Shown here: one piece after another, positions 14,001 through 20,000 of the stretch
Layout of the letters: every line of letters starts with the position of its first letter
Numbering within the stretch: the first letter of the stretch is position 1
From: Actinoplanes sp. N902-109
Lineage (GTDB): Bacteria > Actinomycetota > Actinomycetes > Mycobacteriales > Micromonosporaceae
Length of the DNA: 64,000 nt
Direction of reading: 5' to 3'
Assembly (NCBI RefSeq): GCF_000389965.1
Contig: NC_021191.1
Location: 2,729,501-2,793,500, forward strand
Notes under the pieces: model-generated
What the model was told of the DNA's origin: nothing
The model's database searches: none
What the model saw: the letters and a program-made list of their open reading frames with translations, nothing else
Program-made: the position numbers and the translations under genes

Positions 14001-17000
14001 GAACGGGCCGAAGCGGCACCCGCGTCGGCGAGCGTGCCGGGCCTGATCCGTGTCGCAGCGGCGGAGAACCCGGGCCGCATCGTGCTGGCCGACGCGGATG
14101 ACCTTGCCGGGCTCGATGCTTCCCTTCTGGCTGCGGGCCTGGACTCGGGCGAGCCGGAGTTCGCCGTACGCGCCGGTGTGGTCCTGATGCCGCGGATGGT
14201 CCGCATGCCGGTGCCGCAGGAGACCCCCACTGTGCGCGGATCAACCGGCGCTGTGCTGGTGACCGGTGCCTCCGGCGCGCTTGGTGCGGTGGTTGCCCGG
14301 CATCTGGCCGAGCAGGGCGTCACGGATCTGGTCCTGCTGTCGCGTAGTGGCCCCTCGGCCGTGGGCGCGGCAGATCTGGCCGCCGGGCTCGCGTCCCTTG
14401 GTACGGGCGTCCGGCTCGTCAACGCGGACGTGGCTGATCGCGACGAGCTGTCAGCAGTGCTGGACGGGACCGGGCTCCGTGGTGTGGTGCACTCGGCCGG
14501 CGTGCTGGACGACGGTGTGTTGAGTGCCTTGACGCCTGAGCGTTTCAGTACGGTCATGCGGCCCAAGGTTGACGGTGCTTGGCATCTGCACGAGCTGACC
14601 AAGGATCTGGCGCTCGACTTCTTCGTCGTGTTCTCGTCGATCGCCGGGGTGTGGGGCAACCCGGGTCAGGCGAACTACGCGGCGGCCAACTCGTTCGTCG
14701 ACGCACTGGCGGCGTACCGCAGGAACCTTGGTCTGCCCGGGGTTTCGCTCGCTTGGGGACCTTGGCAGGCCGGCGACGGCGGAATGGTCGAAGCCCTGGG
14801 CGATGCCGAACGGCAACGGATGGCTCGGCAGCGACTGATCCCGCTGGATGAGGCGCAGGGGTTGGCGCTGCTTGATGTGGCCGTGTCCGCGGAATCACCA
14901 TTGATCGTGGCGGCTCATGTTGACTTGACGGCCCGACAGGACGACGTCCGGCCGATGCTGTCCGGGCTGGTCCACCGGCAGACGCGACGCCGTGCCGCCC
15001 CTGGTGCCGGATCCCAGGGCGGCCTGGCCGGAAAACTTGCCACTCTGTCCGAGACGGCGCAGGAGGCGCTGCTCGTCGAGCTGGTGCAGACGCAAGCCGC
15101 CTCGGTGCTGGGGCTGTCGGGAACGCAAGCTGTTGACGCGCGGGGTGCGTTCAAGGATGTCGGTATCGACTCGTTGACTGCACTTGAGTTGCGCAACAGG
15201 TTGAACGAGTCAACAGGTCTGCGGCTCTCGGCAACGATCGTGTTCGACTACCCGACCCCGCTGGCCCTGGCCCAGTCGCTGCGCACCGAGCTGCTGGGTA
15301 TGCAAACAGCCCAAGCACCTGTCGTTCCGGCTGCCGTCGCTGATGGGGACGAACTCGTCATTGTGGGCATGGGCTGCCGGTTCCCGGGAGGCGTGTCGTC
15401 TCCCGGCGAGCTGTGGGATCTGGTGATGGCGGGCGGGGACGCGGTCTCTGGCTTCCCGCAGGACCGCGGACCGTTGTGGGACAACGTCTACGACCCCGAC
15501 CCCGAGGCGATCGGCAAGAGCTATTCCGCGCACGGCGCGTTCCTCAACGACGCGGCAGAGTTCGACGCCGAGTTCTTCGGGATCTCCCCACGGGAAGCCA
15601 CCGCCATGGACCCGCAGCAGCGGCTGCTGCTGGAGACGTCGTGGGAGGCGCTGGAGGACGCCGGCATCGACCCCGTCTCGCTGAACGGCAGCTCCACCGG
15701 GGTGTTCGCCGGGTTGATGTACCACAACTACGGTCTTGGCGGGCAGGTGCCGGGCGAGGTCGAGGGGTACGTGGGCACCGGTTCTTCCGGCGGCGTCGCC
15801 TCGGGCCGGGTGGCTTATGCGCTCGGCCTGGAGGGCCCGGCGGTCACCATCGACACGGCGTGCTCGTCGTCGCTGGTGGCCATGCACCTCGCGGCTCAGG
15901 CGCTGCGGTCGGGGGAGTGCGACCTCGCGCTGGCCGGCGGGGCAACCGTGATGTCGACGCCCGGCACCTTCGTCGAGTTCTCCCGGCAGCGAGGGCTCGC
16001 GCCGGACGGCCGCTGCAAGGCCTACTCCGAGTCGGCGGACGGCACGGGCTGGGGTGAAGGCGTCGGCGTTCTGGTGATGGAACGGCTGTCCGATGCGCGC
16101 CGCAACGGTCACCGCATCCTGGCGGTGGTCAAGGGCAGCGCGACCAACCAGGACGGCGCGTCGAACGGGTTGACGGCACCGAACGGCCCGTCACAACAGC
16201 GGGTCATCAATGCCGCGCTGGCCAACGCCGGCCTGCAGCCCGACGACGTCGACGTCATCGAAGGCCACGGCACCGGCACCCGGCTCGGCGACCCGATCGA
16301 GGCACAAGCGCTGCTGGCCACCTATGGCCGCGACCGTGACCCGGCCCGGCCGGTGCTGCTCGGCTCGGTCAAGTCGAACCTGGGCCACACGCAAGCCGCC
16401 GCGGGTGTCGCCGGTGTCATCAAGATGATCCAGGCCATGCACCACGGCACGGTGCCGGCCACCCTTCATGTTGACTCGCCCTCGTCAAAGGTCGACTGGA
16501 CGACGGGATCCGTTCAACTCGTCACCGAGTCGACGGCCTGGCCCTCGGCCGACCGTCCGCGGCGGGCCGCCGTGTCGTCCTTCGGCTTCTCCGGTACGAA
16601 TGCTCACGTCATCCTGGAGCAGGCACCGTCTTCGGTGTCTGGTGCCGAGGTTCCGGCTCTGCCCGTGACGCCGTGGGTGGTTTCGGCGCGGGGTGAGGAG
16701 GCGTTGGCGGCTCAGCTCGATCGTTTGGCGCGCAACGTGCCGGTGGATGCCGACCCGACGGATGTGGGTTGGTCGTTGGCGACGATGCGGTCGGCGTTGT
16801 CGCATCGGGCTGTCGTGCTCGGCGCCGACCGGGCGGAGTTGGTGGCTGGTCTGGCGGCGCCGGTGGTGCGCGGTGTTGCCGGGTCGGTGGGCAAGGTCGG
16901 TTTTGTGTTCACGGGTCAGGGTGCGCAGCGCACGGGTATGGGTGCGGAGTTGTATGCGGCTTATCCGGTGTTCGCGGGGGCTTTTGATGCGGTGTGTGCT

Positions 17001-20000
17001 GCGTTGGAGGAGCATCTCGACGGTTCGTTGCGTACGGTGATTGCCGGCGGTGATGGTCTGCTGGATCAGACGATGTGGACGCAGGCTGGTTTGTTTGCGG
17101 TTGAGGTGGCGTTGTTCCGTTTGCTGGAGTCGTGGGGCATGACGCCTGCGGTGGTGGCGGGGCATTCGATTGGTGAGTTGGCGGCGGCGCATGTTGCTGG
17201 TGTGTGGTCGTTGGATGATGCGGCTGCGGTGGTGGCGGCTCGTGGCCGGTTGATGCAGGCGCTGCCGTCGGGTGGTGCGATGGTCGCGGTCGAGGCGAGC
17301 GAGCCTGACGTGCTGGCCCTGCTCGACGAGATCAGCATTGACATCGCGGCAGTCAACGGGCCGCGTGCGGTGGTCATCTCCGGCCCGGAAACTGCGGTAT
17401 TGGCGGCGGCCGAGCGGTTCAAGGCTGCCGGTGTGCGCACCCGCCGGTTGCGGGTCTCGCATGCCTTCCACTCAGCGTTGATGGAGCCGATGCTCGCCGA
17501 GTTCGCTCAAGTGACCGCGTCGGTGTCCTACGCCCAGCCCCGTATCGCGGGTGTCTCGACGGTCACCGGCCGGCCGGTCACTGATGAGTGGAGCGATCCG
17601 GATTACTGGGTGCGTCAGGTTCGTCAGGCGGTGCGTTTCGGTGACGCGGTGTCCGGTTTGCGTGATGCTGGTGTGCGTACGTTCGTCGAGGTTGGCCCGG
17701 ATGGTGTGTTGACGGCCTTGGGTCAGGGTGATGACGAGGCTGAGGTGTGGGTGCCGGTGTTGCGTCGTGAGCGTGACGAGGCGTACACGTTGATGACGGC
17801 TGTAGCGACGTTGCATGTGCGGGGTGCACATGTTGACTGGACTCGACTGTATGGCGGGGGTCGACGTGTTGACCTGCCGACCTATGCGTTCGTTCGCCGG
17901 CCGTACTGGTTGACGGTCGGTACCGGGCAGGCGGACGCTGGTGGGCTTGGCCTCGAGGCTTCGGGGCATCCGTTCCTGGCGGCTGCGTTGGACCTGCCTG
18001 CCGGTGCGGGGCTGGTGCTGACCGGGCGGCTGTCGCTGGCCGCACAGCCGTGGCTGGCCGATCACGTGGTGGCCGGGCGGGTCATGGTGCCGGGTGCGGC
18101 GCTGGTCGAGATGGCGGTTCGGGCTGGGGACGAGGCCGGGTGCTCGTACCTGCGGGAGCTGATTGTTCAGGCGCCGTTGGTGTTGCCGGGGCAGGGCGGA
18201 ATGCGGCTGCAGGTCACGGTCGCGGAGCCGGCCGGGGATGGCGGGCGCGCCGTGGTCATCTACTCCCGGCCGGATGGTGAGCGCGGCGACTGGACCACAC
18301 ATGCGGTCGGCGTCGTTGCTACCGAAGCGGCTGGCCCCGCCGAAGCGGTCGGCTCGGCTGCGGTGAATGGCTCGGCTGAGGTGGCCGGCTTGGCTGGGCT
18401 GAACGGCTCGGCTGGGGTGAAGGGCTCGGCTGGGACGGATGGTGCTTGGCCGCCGGCGGGGGCGGAGCCTGAGGGGCTCGACGGATTCTATGCGGCGCTG
18501 GCCGAGGCCGGGCTCGCGTACGGGCCGGTGTTCCAGGGTGTTCAGCGGGCGTGGCGGCGTGGTGACGAGGTCTTTGCCGAGGTTCGTCTCGACGAGACCG
18601 TCGATGTTGCCGGGTTCGGGCTGCATCCGGCGTTGCTGGACGGGTCGTTGCACCTGGTGGCGATGGATGCCGTGGCGGCGGGCGGTGTGGTGGTCCCGTA
18701 CGCATGGAATGACGTGGTTGTCCACTCAACAGGAGCAACTGTTGCTCGAGTGCGCCTGGCCCCGGCGGTCACGGGTGACGGGGTGGCGGTCACGCTGGCC
18801 GATGGCAACGGTGAGCTGATCGCGTCGGTCGGTTCGCTGGTTGTGCGGGCGTTGCCTGCTGGTCTCGCCGGTGAGGAGGCGGCTCGCACGTCGTTGTTCG
18901 AGGTTGACTGGATGCCTGTCCCGGACGGCGGTGTGGATGACGGCCGCTGGGTGGTGCTGGGTGACTACGCCGGTCTCGACGACGTGTTGCCCGAGGTCGT
19001 GCGTCATCGGGACGTCAGCTCGCTGGTGACGGCGTTGAGCAGTGGCGACGCCAAGCCTGACACGGTCATCGTGTCGTGCATCGCAACCCCGGAAGCTGCC
19101 GGTGTCATTGCCACGCTGGGCGCCGGCGAGCCGAGCGGCGGTGAGTCAAGCGCAGCGGGTTCGGGCGGCGGTGAGTCGGGCGCAGCGGGTTCGACCGGCG
19201 GTGAGTCGGGCGCAGCGGGTTCGGGCGGCGGTGAGTCGGGTGCAGCGGGTTCGGGCGGCGGTCACCAGGGGACTGGCGGCGTTGCCCGGCGGGCGCGGGC
19301 TGCGACGCAGCAGGCACTGGCCGCGTTGCAGGAGCTGCTGGCGTGCGAGGCGCTGGGCGGTACCCGGTTGGTGCTGCTGACCAGCAACGCCGTGGATGCC
19401 GGGGGTGGGACCGTTGATCTCGCTGGGGCCGGTGTCTGGGGGCTCGGCCGGGTCGCGCAGGCGGAGAACCCCGATCAGATCGTCCTGCTCGACGTGGATG
19501 AGCTGCGCAGTGATCTGACCGACGTGCTGAAGGGAGCGTTCGGCTCGGGCGAGCCGCAGGTGGCGGTGCGCGCTGGGCGGCTGGTGATGCCGCGGTTGAC
19601 CCCGTCGGCGGCCGGCGTTGCTGCAGGCGTGGGCGTTGGCGGGGAGCCGGCTGCCGTTGACGGTACGGTGTTGGTCACCGGTGCTTCGGGTGCGTTGGGG
19701 GCGGTGGTCGCGCGGCACCTCGTCCGGCGTGGTGTCGACGACTTGCTGCTCCTGTCGCGGCGAGGACCGGACGCCCAGGGACTCGCGGCCCTCGCTGCGG
19801 AGCTTGCTACGGCAGGCACCTCGGTGCGGGTTCGGGCGGCCGATGTCGCCGAACGCGGCGACCTGGCGGCGGTGCTGTCCGGGGTGCGGCTGACCGGGGT
19901 CGTGCACTCCGCGGGTGTACTTGACGATGGTGTACTCGACGCATTGACGCCTGAACGAATCAACACGGTCATGCGGCCCAAGGTTGACGGTGCGTGGCAC

